Of a DNA stretch of 64,000 nucleotides, positions 47,501 to 59,521 are shown piece by piece. The position numbers and the translations under genes were made by a program. The DNA lies in contig OU612073.1 in assembly GCA_914767715.1 (NCBI GenBank), positions 11,098,001 through 11,162,000 on the forward strand. Direction: 5' to 3'. Within the stretch, counting starts at the first letter, position 1, and each line of letters begins with the position of its first letter. The notes beneath the pieces are model-generated. The model worked only from the letters and a program-made list of their open reading frames with translations. It did not search any database and was not told the origin of the DNA. The stretch comes from Membranipora membranacea (taxonomy: Eukaryota > Bryozoa > Gymnolaemata > Cheilostomatida > Membraniporidae).

Positions 47501-48007
47501 ATGCTTGCGTTTATGAAGAACACTATGGGAGCTTGGCTGATTTGTGTGGCTGTTGTTTTGCTGATGTTGAGTCAGGGCACAGAGGCTCAAGTGGTCGCTG
47601 AGAATCCTGAATTTCAGCCTGTAAGTTAAATTTGTCAGCATCAGTGCAAGGATCAAAAGGTTATAAGTTGTTCACCATTATTTGTTATGTATTTGTCACT
47701 GCTATAGTCTCAGCATAGCCCAGATGATTTGGGTCAATCATCGATGGCTTGATCATAAATTGCTTTCTAATGTGGAACCCGTCACAGTTTTTGCTTGCAA
47801 AATTAATTTTGTGCTCAACATTATAATTAACAATTAGCCCAGACCAAAAGATACTTGTTGTCAATGTGTCTCAGCAGGAAAACGACTGTGGTTTTTCTGA
47901 TTCATATAGTTTCAAAAAACTTAATGGTTTTTTTGTTTTTTATGTTTCAGTATTACGATTGTATTTACGAATGTCCTATACAGTGCACAGCAAAGTACCT
48001 TCATTAA
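47501..48007 (+). CDS. Small secreted cysteine-containing peptide (family member 2), two exons, 58 aa
   Basis: Exon 1 is 47,501-47,620 (40 codons), followed by a GTAAGT donor. Exon 2 is 47,951-48,007 after a strong T-rich acceptor (gttttttatgtttcag). Both junctions are phase 0. The first 29 residues form a signal peptide with a hydrophobic core (LICVAVVLLML) and a likely cleavage after TEA. The mature part is about 29 residues, starts acidic (QVVAENPEFQP) and ends with three cysteines spaced C-x3-C-x3-C. An AATAAA lies at 48,195-48,200. It matches no family I know. An odd number of cysteines would allow an intermolecular bond. Possible roles (defence peptide, signal, venom-like component) are speculation. 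Exon 2 has no paralogue to confirm it. Confidence 0.6.
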
Positions 48008-49357
48008 TGATAAAATGTTATTGGAGCAGGCAGGACATGTATACAATATTAACTACTTGAAGATGCTGATCGAAGGTTGATTAGCTGTATGTGGCAACCA
48101 CTCTTAAGACTGATCACAAACAACTTCATTATACCCTGTATAAAACTTTTGTATGCTTATATTATACTTTTACCAGCCACAATAATACAAACATAATAAA
48201 ATACAAATTATCTGCTATTCGGTCTTTGTTTCTGTCTCATGCTTCACACTGAAACTGCAATTCACAATTTGAAAACAAGTATGATAATTTTTTTGTCAGT
48301 GTGTTTGATATGTAACTGATTATTGAGTCTGTGAAAAGATCACGGTTCTTTTGGAACTGAGGAAACCCAGATTTTTTACCCTACAATTCAAAAAATTAGT
48401 AACAAGGCAGAAGTACAAGATCACTCCAACATAAGTTTTATGTATGACTAAACTTGTTTAGAGGTGATAAAGGAACATAGTTCCTTGATTTAATTGTAAA
48501 AAATGGCGTGCAAAGGCAAGATTCATATCAAAGAAGAATTTGTCTTTTTTTCTGAAATCAAGATGCTGCGCTGAAGAAATTGGTTAGAGCCACTCAAAAA
48601 TCAACTGTGTTACAGAAAGTCTGACTCAAACCATTGTTGTTATGTTATCTAAGTGTTCACTGTTCAGATGTCTGCAAGTACCGGTTTGTGGCATTAAAAT
48701 TACACTTTCCTGTTTTGTTATGTAATGCCACAATATCAGCACTTAGACATAGAAACGTCATTACAAGATCCAGAAATTTTACAGGTCAATAGTGTAAATG
48801 TGGGAGTTGCGCTGGCGCTAGGGGTCAGTAATCGGTGGTCTAGCAAAGACAAGGCCGTTATTTGTATTATGCAATACTTATGACTCATAATGCAATGCAC
48901 TCAAAATTGTCTTTTTGTAAACAGTAGAAGGTTTTATTTTATATCACGAAAAACAATAGGGAATGCTTTCCCATGCTATAGCTTTTCCATGATCGTATAT
49001 CTTAAACAATTCACTAGTCATCGAGCATCCGAACTGAGCACATCGGAACCAAGGGCACTACGTCTTATTGTAAGTGCATTTTCAATATTCTATGTTTTCA
49101 TATTTTCTACAAACATGTATTGTATAAAGGCAGGCAAATACGTCTTGTTTTATTATCATGGCTTGTACCACACGTAAATGCATTATCACATTTATCATTG
49201 CTGCTGATTATTACCAAACATTATGTCAATTAATTTCCGTGTACGAATTCAGCATTATTATCGATCACATTATTATTTCAGTTGATGTGTGTCAGGACTA
49301 GTCCTATAGCCCACTATCTCTATTATATTGGGTTGCTAAACTATCCCCCTATAATGT
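48008..49357. other. 3' flank of peptide gene 2 and sequence without clear genes
   Basis: AATAAA at 48,195-48,200 probably ends the peptide transcript. An open stretch at about 48,890-49,070 ends at a GTAAGT-like donor (49,071), but it has no partner exon that I can identify, so I do not call it a gene. Confidence 0.4.
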
Positions 49358-51015
49358 GTGAGTTTATATTTCTACGCATTTACGCATACCACCACACAGA
49401 GTAGTCAGCCGCCGACCACCACACAGAGTAGTCAGCCGCCTACCACCACACAGAGTAGTCAGCCGCCTACCACCACACAGAGTAGTCAGCCGCCTACCAC
49501 CACACAGAGTAGTCAGCCGCCTACCACCACACAGAGTAGTCAGCCGCCTACCACCACACATAGTAGTCAGCCGCCTACCATCACACAGAGTAGTTCGCCG
49601 CTGCACCAACCCTCTCCCGGTGTATCACAAAGTGCCACTCACGGAGATGGTGGTGACAACTTGGATGGACAAATTGTGCAGACCCCTGCTCGATTAAACA
49701 CAACCCGATGAGACAAATCTACACCCATCAACACAACCAGTCAACATGTGCATCAATCCAGCGCCTCAGCACATAATATACCTACATTAGATGCGCAATC
49801 AAACCCGCTCGCTAGTGCTAGCATCGCAGCGCAGAATGCAAATAATCATGCCAATATTGCTAATCCTGTCCATGGGTTTATGGGAGCTTCCAATGTACCG
49901 GTACACACTATTGCTATGGGTGGCCATGTTCCTCACATTGAGGGAGTGTCTACTCCTGCCAAACCATACCAATCATGGTCAAATGATAATGGTGGTTTTA
50001 ATCTTCCGCTGCAGCCCCCTCTTAGGTCAATTTACTCAGGTCCGAGTTATCCTGCTTACCCTCGTCAAACATCACACGCTGCAGGTATAGGTGGAGTTAT
50101 CTCTCACATACCACCGCCAACCTGGTTCCAGCAAACCAGCAGCGCTGTATCACACATACATACAGCATCAACCCCATCTTACAGTGCAGGCGGCCCGGCC
50201 CAGATAGGTCCGTATGCTATTGGTCCTCAGTCTACACACTCGGGGCATGGGATGATAACTCCAAATTACCAGTCCTCCCCCTGTGATTATCGTGGTTATG
50301 GTATGCTAGCACCGTACCACAATCCTTCATCAGGTTTTAATGTTGGTTCCAATACACTGCATGCACCCCTACCTACATTCGTTGATCAGTCTCAATCATA
50401 CTCTCAGGTCAATGTTACTAATCAACATCGATTGCACGCTGGTTATCCACCACAGCTCTCATCGGCCAATCAGCATCCAGGAATTACCCATTCCACTACC
50501 ATGCCACAACAATCTCTCAGGGTAGTCACATTGACTCTTCCTACTCAGCAGGGGTAACTCCTAATCCCCAGCATACCAGTCATAGCTATGCAAATCCACT
50601 GCATGGCTTCCCTCATACAAGTGGTTTTCAGTCAGGGGCCGCAACTCTTACAACTCAGCCACACTCTCTCGACTCATCGCAGTCATATGCAGCTAACACT
50701 AGCTCTTCTCTCGCTGGTCACATACAGTCAGGAGGGATAACTCCTCACTTTCAGCACTCAGATGGCCACTCAGCCTTGGCCAATCAGATCAGTTTCAATC
50801 AAACTCTATATGATGGTGCAGGTGCACCTACTGTGTATTATGATTCCAGGACACCACAAGTTCAACCTATGACAGAAGGGACAAACCTCAGTCACTCCAC
50901 AACCACTGCACAGCCAGGTAATATACCTAATATGGCATCCACTCGTATCGGAGATTGTGAGGAACGAAATCGTCGTCCTGCATATACGCGAGATATAAGA
51001 GAATATATGCTGTGA
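49358..51015 (+). pseudogene. Low-complexity Ser/Thr/Pro/His-rich ORF, broken in two places
   Basis: The frame opens with eight 27-bp units encoding TTTQSSQPP-like repeats (49,388-49,600). It reaches a TGA at 49,709-49,711 and goes on in the same frame to 50,557. Near 50,515 the sense-like frame moves by one base, and composition stays the same (Ser, His, Gln, Gly, Pro) to TGA at 51,015. One stop and one frameshift in about 550 codons suggest a decayed or mis-assembled gene, or an exon set I cannot resolve. No in-frame ATG precedes the repeats. It resembles mucin-like or disordered proteins. No catalytic motif is seen. An ORF1 of a mobile element is an alternative. Confidence 0.5.
49388..49600 (+). 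repeat. 27-bp coding minisatellite, eight units
   Basis: Units 'agtagtcagccgcc' + 'taccaccacacag' recur every 27 bp. The last unit is variant. The reverse frame also stays open because the period is a multiple of three. Confidence 0.92.
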
Positions 51016-52017
51016 GGAACGGAATTGGTACTATCCTATACTAAAGTTTATGCTGTGTACTATTAGTAGGTATAGTTGTTCTATGCCCGTCCTACTTTCA
51101 AATTTGGTTCTAACTATGGTTCTAGTAATGGCTTTAAATCTTGCACTCAGCACACTTCTAAATGTCACTTTATTGTTGTGTAATTTATTTGTAGTTCTAA
51201 TTTGGAGTTACCCCCTCTTTCATGCACTGAAGAAAGACAAGATCGCTCAAACCTATTAAAGCGTGGTTCCAATTGGTAATACTAGCACTCTGGTGAGTAC
51301 GAGGTATTTAACTTATTAAGTTCTAGTGACGAACAGCTGGTTCCCACTACTCCACAAAGTAATTTACTAAGGGGTTGTTATTGAGCCTGACCTTTTCTTA
51401 GCTTCACTAGAAGTTGCCTTCAAGCTGTTTAAGAAAGGTTCCTGCCGATAACCTGCTAAGACCCCTGTCTTGTTCTAACAGTAAAACTCTTGATGAGTTT
51501 TGAGACAATGCTCTTGCACCACAAAGTCAGTATTATCTTTAGATGTTAGTAGGACACAATCACTATTTATGAATGTGTTCAGGTGCGTTTGATATTTTTG
51601 TTATTCAACTTTGGTGACTGATTTTAATTATGAGCACCTACTTGATCTCTGTATAGTGCCTGGAAGCCCAATCAGGTAATCAAGGCGGTGTATCAGTATC
51701 ACAGGCCTCTTAGCCAAGTTAAAAGAGCTAAAGACTCCAACCCAATTTCTAGTGAAGGAAAGAGGAATCAGTCTGTGGTCACTCTAAATTGATGTTCGAA
51801 TTCTATCATATTCAATGTTGAATTAATGTTTCACAGATTAGAGGTATCTTATCTTAAATCGGTAGTGTCCTACTTTTTTAAAACACAAGAATCTAATCCT
51901 AAAATATTATTCTGAAACTTAATCTATTTAACCCCCAAGAAGATATGACTACTACTTATTACTGTCCTGCTTTTAACAGTAGTTCACATTGATACTTATC
52001 TATGATTCAAACCTAAT
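51016..52017. other. No gene seen
   Basis: Sequence downstream of the low-complexity ORF, with short ORFs only. No terminal repeats were found that would make the ORF part of an LTR element. Confidence 0.4.
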
Positions 52018-52262
52018 ATGATTTCCGACTTGATATGAGCACAGTTCACGAATTACCTGCGTTTGACTGTGGGTCACAATGATTTCCGACTTGATATGAG
52101 CACCGACACGAGTTACCTGCGTTTAGTGGTGGGTCACAATGATTTCCGACTTGATATGAGCACAGCACGCGAATTACCTGCGTTTAACTGTGGGTCACAA
52201 TGATGTCCGACTTTGATATGGGCACCGACGTGAATTACTTGTGTTTAACGGTGGGTCACAAT
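52018..52262 (+). repeat. Four tandem copies of a 60-bp repeat
   Basis: Copies start near 52,019, 52,079, 52,139 and 52,199 with 'atgatttccgacttgatatg' and end with 'gtgggtcaca'. The fourth is the most diverged. Confidence 0.9.
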
Positions 52263-53216
52263 GATTAAACCTCCTAAAGTTAATTTTGAATCCTGTTTCA
52301 GAGTGTTGTTATAGTAACAATTAATCACGTCTTACTTCAGTTGATTGCAAAAATGTCTTATAAACTCTTAGTGAATTTGACCTAATGTCTGAGTACCTGA
52401 CGAACTGTCCCGAATTACTTCGCCAATTACTATATGCATAGAAATCAACTACAACAGTTTATTCACTAAAGTTATGGTTTATTGTCTTGATACTTATAAA
52501 AAAAATGATAATGTAATTCAAATGATACTCACAGTATATTAGTCCTTAGACTCCACTTTGGTTTTTGCATTCTAACAAAGATCTCTGATTTAAAGCTAGC
52601 ATTTATTAAATTAAAATATAATATCTTTTACTAGCTATGTAAAAAGTTGACTGTGCTGCTCAAAGAATTAAACTGTACTGATTTACTGTTCAAAATTTCG
52701 GCCTTTATATAGGTGCCGTTTTTTGTGCTGACTTTGCTTGTTGTCGTCTGATTAGCTGTCAGCGGATTAGTGTCTCTTGTGGCTTTGTTATATGAAACCG
52801 TTCTGTGGTCACGTCATGTGGTATATTGCTGCTGTTCCTCAGTCTACCCTCTGGAATTTATTGTTCTATTTTTGGGCTGACTATGTTGTTGTTATTCCAT
52901 GATTGATTACTTCCGTGTCACCCTGGAGGTTACTTGGTATTTGGTACTATGATGTATTGGAAAACCAAATTACTGCGTCACTGGAATTCCTATTTTCTGA
53001 CCGGATTAGCATGCTCCGGTTGTCTTTGTTACATCTTTGATAAATCACTTCTGTATCTCTCTGCTCGTTGTTTATGCTTGTGATTACTAAATACCATGGG
53101 GGTCACTGGGTGCATTTGTTTTCATATCTATCTGTACCCTCTGACTTCTGCGGCTGGCTAAATATAACTACATATCTCAAGTGCCCATTTTCGGTACTGA
53201 CAGCAGTCAGTTACAT
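52263..53216. other. No gene seen
   Basis: T-rich sequence without a supported ORF, ending at the possible first exon of the zinc-ribbon gene. Confidence 0.4.
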
Positions 53217-55161
53217 ATGAAAATTCAGACTGTGTGCTGCCCAGGTTGTCAGGAGCAATTAGAACCTGATGACGATGGCTCAATGCGAAGGTTTTGTGAG
53301 GACTGTGGACACGATTTGAGCAATTCAAACTACACGCTCATAGACCAAGCATATGCAAGGCGCTGTTTGAGTTGTAAGTATGACTACCTCAATCAAAAAC
53401 AAGGTACTGCTAACAGCTGTAAGTGTATATGTTTGCTTTGCTGTTTGTAGTGAGTGCTCAGATGTGAGGCCACTTACCTTTATAATGAGTGCTCGATGGG
53501 ATGGCTTGGATAAAAATGCAACAGGCTAACTACTGAAAAAATTGCAAGATACTTGTTTGGGATAATTTTCAACCACCCTTCTCTTGGGGAAAATTTTCAA
53601 TATTTAAGCGTTGCTGTGATTCACTACCATGATGACTCAAAGAATGGACCATGTTGTTCAAACATTGAATTGAATTTCAAGGTTTGTTAATTGCCCTGAG
53701 ATCAGACGGTGTGAAAGGGGCACAGGGTGAGGCTGTACTATCTTCACAAAGTCAGACTCCTTTTTGCCTGTAGGTGTGAGCAACCCTATTGGACAAGGGC
53801 ATAGTAGTCCATGGACAGCAAAGAAGAGTTGAACCACAAAATATTATTTCTTGAAGCTAGAACACACGAGGGATTAGGTAGCTGGGCAACAAATTTCAGT
53901 ATCATCATCCATCAGGAGAAGTGCAAAATAATTTGTACCGTCAACAGCAGAAGCTATACGACATTTAATTTATTAATATGACTTTTTTGTAGAGTTTGGG
54001 TATTTATCCTAATATTTAATTTGTTCGTTGATAGTTGACTTCGCTCCATACCAAACAACACAGTCTTATAAATTCAGAGTGCTGAGTGACCTAATGCAAG
54101 AACTGGTCAGCGAGCTGGATAAGCTAGGAGTTGAAGCTCGACAGAAAGAGGCTAAGGCACAGGGAATCATCCAAACTGTCATGGATGAGCTTGATAATTG
54201 GGACAAGGGAACCAAAAAATTAGTTTCTCAGCTTAACCTGGCCAGAGACAAACAGGTAATTAGACACTCTGTTGTTTTAGCGCCAGACACCGATTTCTCA
54301 CTTTCAAAAATGAGGGATTAAATGCTGAGGTTTGAGATTAGCTTATTGTGTGAAGATATGGAGGGGTTGTATAAATGCGATCTGTTTCATGCTTCTATTT
54401 TTTACAGGCTAAAGCATAACATATGATGAGTACATGGCAGACTGGACTGTTTCCTCATTATTATGATCGGCCATACCTGTCACTCGATATCATTGGGATA
54501 TGAACTGCAAATTCTGAGTCTTCTGTTCTGGTTTTGTTCATATGCCAATGGGCGACACTGTCTATAGCGGGTTTTATCCAATTTATATAATGGATTGTAA
54601 TCATTATTATTTAAGCTTGGGAGAATAAATGATGAGTACACAAAGCTAGAAGATGAGATAATTAAGGTAAGAGAAACTCAGAGGAACGAGATAGAGGAGT
54701 TGAGTTCTTGGAAAAGAAAGTTACAGTTAAACACGCTGAGAATGTAAAAAGCCTGAAAATGAGTGATGCTAGAATGAGCCACTTTCATGAGGTAAGTTAT
54801 ATGAGTGGTACTTTTTCTCCTGTTTGACACACAGCCAGCCCTTATTAGCGTTCGGGATGGCAATCGCTATCCCAAACGCTTTTAAGGGCTGGCTATGGTT
54901 TGACATGGATATTTTCTCAAGTTAATAACCCATACGTTTCACTAATTAATGTGTTTATTGAAAATTTACCTAATGTTAGTTAAATAACACTTTCCTTATT
55001 ATTTCCCCTTGTTATTCTTGCTCTCTGCATCACTTATCAGGTGTTATAAATATATTTGAAGGTGGACCATGTTGAAAAGCATATGGAATGTGTAGTTTGA
55101 TTGCTGACAGAGCTCCCTCAGTTGACCTTGATGAGAAAGAAAATAGTTCTCAAAAATACAG
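53217..55161 (+). pseudogene. Zinc-ribbon plus coiled-coil protein gene, apparently decaying
   Basis: Exon 1 (ATG 53,217 to about 53,373 or 53,418, both GTAAGT donors in the same phase) encodes CPGC, then CEDC 15 residues after its last Cys, and RCLSC, a zinc-ribbon-like set of CxxC pairs. Exon 2 (54,035-54,255) joins in phase 1 and encodes a Lys/Glu-rich coiled coil. Exon 3 starts at 54,616 and continues the coiled coil. Its frame shifts near 54,705 before it reaches a GTAAGT donor at 54,792. A further open piece (about 55,084-55,161, ending at GTGAGT) needs another shift. The family is not recognised. The two frameshifts point to a pseudogene or assembly errors. Confidence 0.5.
54830..54897. 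mobile_element. 68-bp micro-MITE with perfect 8-bp TSD
   Basis: Almost the entire element is a hairpin. The ends CACAGCCAGCCCTTA and the inverted CATAGCCAGCCCTTA differ by one base. GTTTGACA flanks both sides (54,822-54,829 and 54,898-54,905). The 8-bp duplication fits hAT transposition. It lies just after the donor of the third exon of the zinc-ribbon gene. Confidence 0.85.
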
Positions 55162-56745
55162 GTGAGTCGACAATAACTCCACGATAACTTTCCTCATCGA
55201 TGTTCAGTTGTCACGATACTGCAAGAAAGGAAGAAATTGCAATAATCTGCAAGAACCCTCCAGGGGAAATTTAAAAGTCCAAAACACAATTTATCACATC
55301 AGGTCAGACAAAAGCTTGCCTTTTTCTCGTATTTCTAACTCTCATCTCACAAAATCTCAGAAATCTAGAATATGCCGGCTCCAATTGCGTGTATGGTGGA
55401 TATTACTACATTGATACTGATATTTTATGACTGATGTCATTGTAGGACATGTATCCAAGATAGATGTGTAGCTATGTACGTCTGGAACTGTCTCTCGCTA
55501 ATATCCGAGGAGGATTTGGGCTTATCTGAAGTGCCTCTGATCTTTTTCACATTGGAAACCAGCTTTGTCATTGACCTTCAGAATCCTGGTCAGAACTATC
55601 AAACGAAGGTGCATATTAGTGAGTATCTTAATTATACACCTTCCATCTCCAATCAGGTCAGATCTGGTCCCTTCCTTCCTCCTTTGCGTACCGTTGGGGG
55701 CTGTCCTACCAGTTAATAGCGACCTGGTGTGTGTTTGCCATTCATGTTATGTATATGATAATTAGGAAAAAACATCCCTAAATTATGTATGTGTAATCTG
55801 AGCACCATTCAATATCTTAAATATATAATATATATGAATACATGCTTCACTATTTTGTGATCGATAAAGACCGAAATCCATTGAATTGACTGCATTGGTA
55901 TAGGTCATCAAACTTCTTCATGACAGTATATTCTTTACGTTATCGTATAAAACATAATGATTATAAAAGTTTTAAAACTTGATTCAGAAAAGAGAATGCT
56001 GACAACTGTTCTCTACTATGATATAGCAGGCATTAAAATAAAAGGTTACCTACTATTTTCATATCATTATAGTACATTTAAATTTAGGACTAAATTAATA
56101 TAATTTGATTTTGATCGTTATAAAAGATTTATTGTGTTTCATTGTTTTGTTTTATTCCTATATTCACCTATTCTTGAATGGAAAATTAATTATGAATAAA
56201 TCTGTTGTCCAACAAGTTCATGATATTTTATAATAGAACATTACACCCACCAACATTTAAAAACCCTCTTCTACGTGTTTGTTTCTTTTCTTTCAATCGC
56301 AGTCATGTAGAGAAACCATCAAGACCATGATATCATTAAGATTAGATTAGATTGCTTGCACACAATATTCTTGGACACAATTCCCTTGGTATTATTTTAA
56401 ATGTGCCAACTACAAGGAACTTCATAAACACCAATCCTATTTCAAGTCTGTTCCCTAATTTGTTGCAATCTTGATACAAGGAAATCAACTGAAGTTTCAA
56501 ATAGTCTGGAGTCATTTGTCCAATTAGAAGAGGAGTACAACTAATACATGCCTGGTAGTCTGGATTTTGAGTTTGGAGTGATATCTTTGTCTGCCTCATT
56601 CTTATTTCCGAAATTGAAGGGTATGGGTTGGGCTGGGTATCTGCAGTTCTATATGAACATTTTGCCAGCAAAAAAGAAACTTGGCAGGATTTTGAACTAG
56701 AAAACAATCGATGACTATGCCATTGCTGCTTGACGCAAGTTATCT
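55162..56745. other. No confident gene
   Basis: An open stretch at about 55,474-55,716 (plus) might be a further exon of the preceding gene, but its boundaries are unclear. A 121-codon minus frame at 56,342-56,707 has no family support. I searched here for exon 2 of peptide member 3 and did not find it. Confidence 0.35.
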
Positions 56746-58031
56746 GCTATAACCATAGACTTAATATACTACCTAGACAGGCTAATAGCATTCAATACTG
56801 TCCCACTTCAATAGCACGACATGACGTAATTAGTTTGTGCAGTGAGCCATAGTTTACTATATACCCATCAATGAAATAGTGTGAAAAATCAAGGGACGCT
56901 GGGCATGATATCAGCCCCTGTCCAGCCCCTTATTATTCAAACACAATGAAATTTGGTGGGTGTATGTGTAAGACCTTTCCGCACGAGATGGTATTAATCA
57001 TTTTTCCCCAGAACCAGAACTTTTTATGATGACATACAATAATTAGCCAATAAACATTGAAATAAATACAGCTATACACCCTCAGCACTTCCATCACTAC
57101 TATAAACGTGTAAAGAATACCTTAAACACAATATCAGTATCAATATGAGCCAGATATTACCACCACTACCATCATTGTTTTTTTACTTAAAAATTATTCC
57201 TAGTTGTGACTGAACACTACCAGTCTGCTCAAATTGGATTGCCAATTTTATTGTCGCGTCACAAGGAAGAATAGATCTATGCTGTAAATGGAGTATGCAA
57301 ACTACAGATAGCTGTTGTTCCTGAGTACGTTCGCTAGAGTATGTGACAATTACTAAAAATTATACTTCAGTACTGTAGTCTAAATCTAATGACCTTCACC
57401 GTAGCCAAACTTAATTTTACCGATGCCGGTAAGGTTCTTTGAGTTTATAAATGTGATATTGGCGTCAACAGTGTATGGCAATTGCTTCCCTGACCTATAC
57501 ACAGAAACAGCAGTGTGGAAAAAAAAAGTTTTTGCTGAGATGTCTTAATTTACTGTTTTTAACAAAATTGCCTCCTCTTTTTAGTTGTGTTGTTTTTTCC
57601 ATACTACATTTCAGCTCACAACAGAATTTGAAATGTTCATTTTCCTGTACCACTCCAATCTTATCGCATGTTGATACAATGATTGTTACAATAAACCAAA
57701 CCAGAACACGTCATCATCTGAGAAAATGGAACTACATGTAATGATGATCCCACAGAGAAAAAAGGATAATTCTGAAGAAAAAAACAATGATGGTGGTGGT
57801 GATTAGATCTGGCTCATTCAACAAAATATTTGTGAAATTGTGTTATAGGTCTGATATCATGCCCAGCGTCCCTTGATTTTTCCCATTATTTCATTGCTGG
57901 GTATATATTTACCTATGGCTCACAGCACAAACTAATTACGTCATGTTGTGCTATTTAAGTGGGACATATTCTGATCAGTGAAGCATAAGCATTGTCCTGT
58001 CTAGGTAGTATATCAAGTCTATGGCTATAAC
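56746..58031. mobile_element. hAT-type MITE, 1,270 bp, long inverted ends, 8-bp TSD
   Basis: The element is 56,754-58,023. Its ends, starting CATAGACTT, form inverted repeats of about 170-190 bp (left to about 56,930; right from about 57,851). GCTATAAC is duplicated exactly on both sides (56,746-56,753 and 58,024-58,031). The 0.9 kb centre has no transposase. It sits 68 bp downstream of the exon 1 donor of peptide gene 3 and so within its presumed intron. Confidence 0.87.
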
Positions 58032-58098
58032 TTATAGCAAATAATAGTTGCACTGGTGCACTTTGCATTAATTCCAGGTGCAGTCAAATTTAACTTAC

Positions 58099-58221
58099 AT
58101 GCTGAAATTCAGGATCATCGGCGGTCACTTGAGCTTCTGTGCCCTTATTACTCATCATCAGCAAAACAACAGCCACACAAATCAGCCAATCTCCCATAGT
58201 GTTCTTCATAAACACAAGCAT
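58099..58221 (-). CDS. Secreted-peptide gene exon 1 (family member 3)
   Basis: The minus-strand exon starts with ATG at 58,221, encodes 41 residues and ends at a GTAAGT donor (58,098-58,093). It is very similar to exon 1 of member 2: the same hydrophobic signal core LICVAVVLLM, then a cleavage-type TEA and an acidic stretch ending EFQH. The upstream 370 bp also match member 2. I could not find exon 2, which should lie to the left. A 1.27-kb MITE has inserted into the presumed intron, and the gene may be non-functional or have a longer intron. Function unknown. Confidence 0.6.
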
Positions 58222-58590
58222 CCTGTCAAGGTGAATCGTAGATCCAAATAAACAATAATCTAAATAACAAATGCAAAGTTTATTTAGATTCTTTAATGCC
58301 CAATCATGAGTGAGTTATATTAAATGATTTAAAAAGGTGTACAGGACACATAAAAAAAACGACCTTCTCCCAAAATATCTCCTACCAATACATCAATGAA
58401 CAATTATATATTCCATAAGTACAAACGATTGGATTCACTTGATTGTCGTTGTTCTTTAAAAAAAAGTGAAATCATTTTTGCATGGTCATTCGATGATTTG
58501 ATTGGCAAAATAAAGTTTGTTTTAAAACTTCTGAGAATAGTTGGGGATCCCTGGACCAAACCCATGTTAGAAGTGATGAAATGTCACAAA
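58222..58590 (-). promoter_or_regulatory. Upstream region of peptide gene 3, inverted copy of 47,148-47,500
   Basis: Read on the minus strand it aligns with the region before member 2 (shared words 'gtgaatccaat', 'gtttgtactta', 'atggtcatgcaaaa'), with clear divergence. Confidence 0.7.
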
Positions 58591-59521
58591 TCAAAACAGA
58601 TCCGATTGTCTACAAATGATTTATCATGATAGAAGTCTTCTTCCTACTTTACTGCTACTATATAAAAAAGATCAAAGTTACAGATTTGCTCTGATTCATT
58701 TGTATTTTGGGGCGTTTTGAACAAAGATGCTAGATTCTACTTTGTTTTATGGAAGGCTTGAGTTCTATGGGTCCCTGAGACCTGAATCCAGGTTTATTCA
58801 AGTTACCTCGGCCAGCCCCTTCTCCAAGACAAGACAAGACATGCGTTAAATGTCTCAAAGCTATTTTGCCAAAAACTGTTTGAATATTAAAACAACGAAT
58901 TTCTCTTGCAAAAACACACCTGACAATATTTACCGGGCTCAATATCGCTGACAGCAGTGCTTTTGAGTCGGCTACAACCTCATTTGTCATTAAACATACT
59001 GTACCAACCGATTCATTTTTTTCGTTTTTGGGAAAGCAATGCAACAAGTTGACCTGGTTTGATTGGAGGTGTTTTACCACAGAAATGTTACTAGAGTTTC
59101 AAAAAAGTCACTGTCATTTATTCATAACAGATTCCGTTGTTGTGAACAAATAATTGTGAATTATGAAACAAAACTAATAGTGTTTTTGCTGATTTGTTCA
59201 AGAAAAATATGGGGCAGTACCAATATGAGTAATCCTGGATCGAGAAACTTTAATGGTACAGATAATTTCCTCGTTTTAACTATGTGTGTAGGAGAGTGCA
59301 AAATTCTGAGGAACTAAGTTTACAAGCTCATATTAAGATAAGATAAGATTTTATTGAGACTGTTGCAGAAACCATAGGGTTTATAATGGAGTAGTTGTTT
59401 AAAGAAAAAAGGAAAAATTTCAAAAAACTACACAGCATATCTGACAAAAAAGCTGTTGGCATACCTGGCAGTGCGGCACTTAGGCATGCAGCTCTGACGA
59501 TTAGTGAAAAAAATGTCCCAG
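58591..59521. other. Spacer between divergent members 3 and 4, no gene seen
   Basis: Short ORFs only. A (GATAA)-like start at 59,334-59,350 followed by 'ttttattgag' could be the 3' tail of a minus-strand LINE, but no RT sequence follows. Confidence 0.4.

Noticed and set aside
49364-49609. Minus-strand frame over the 27-bp repeats
   Set aside because: A repeat period divisible by three keeps several frames open; the plus frame continues beyond the array, the minus frame does not.
56342-56707. 121-codon minus-strand ORF as exon 2 of peptide member 3
   Set aside because: No cysteine pattern like that of member 2 and no acceptor in the right phase could be found.
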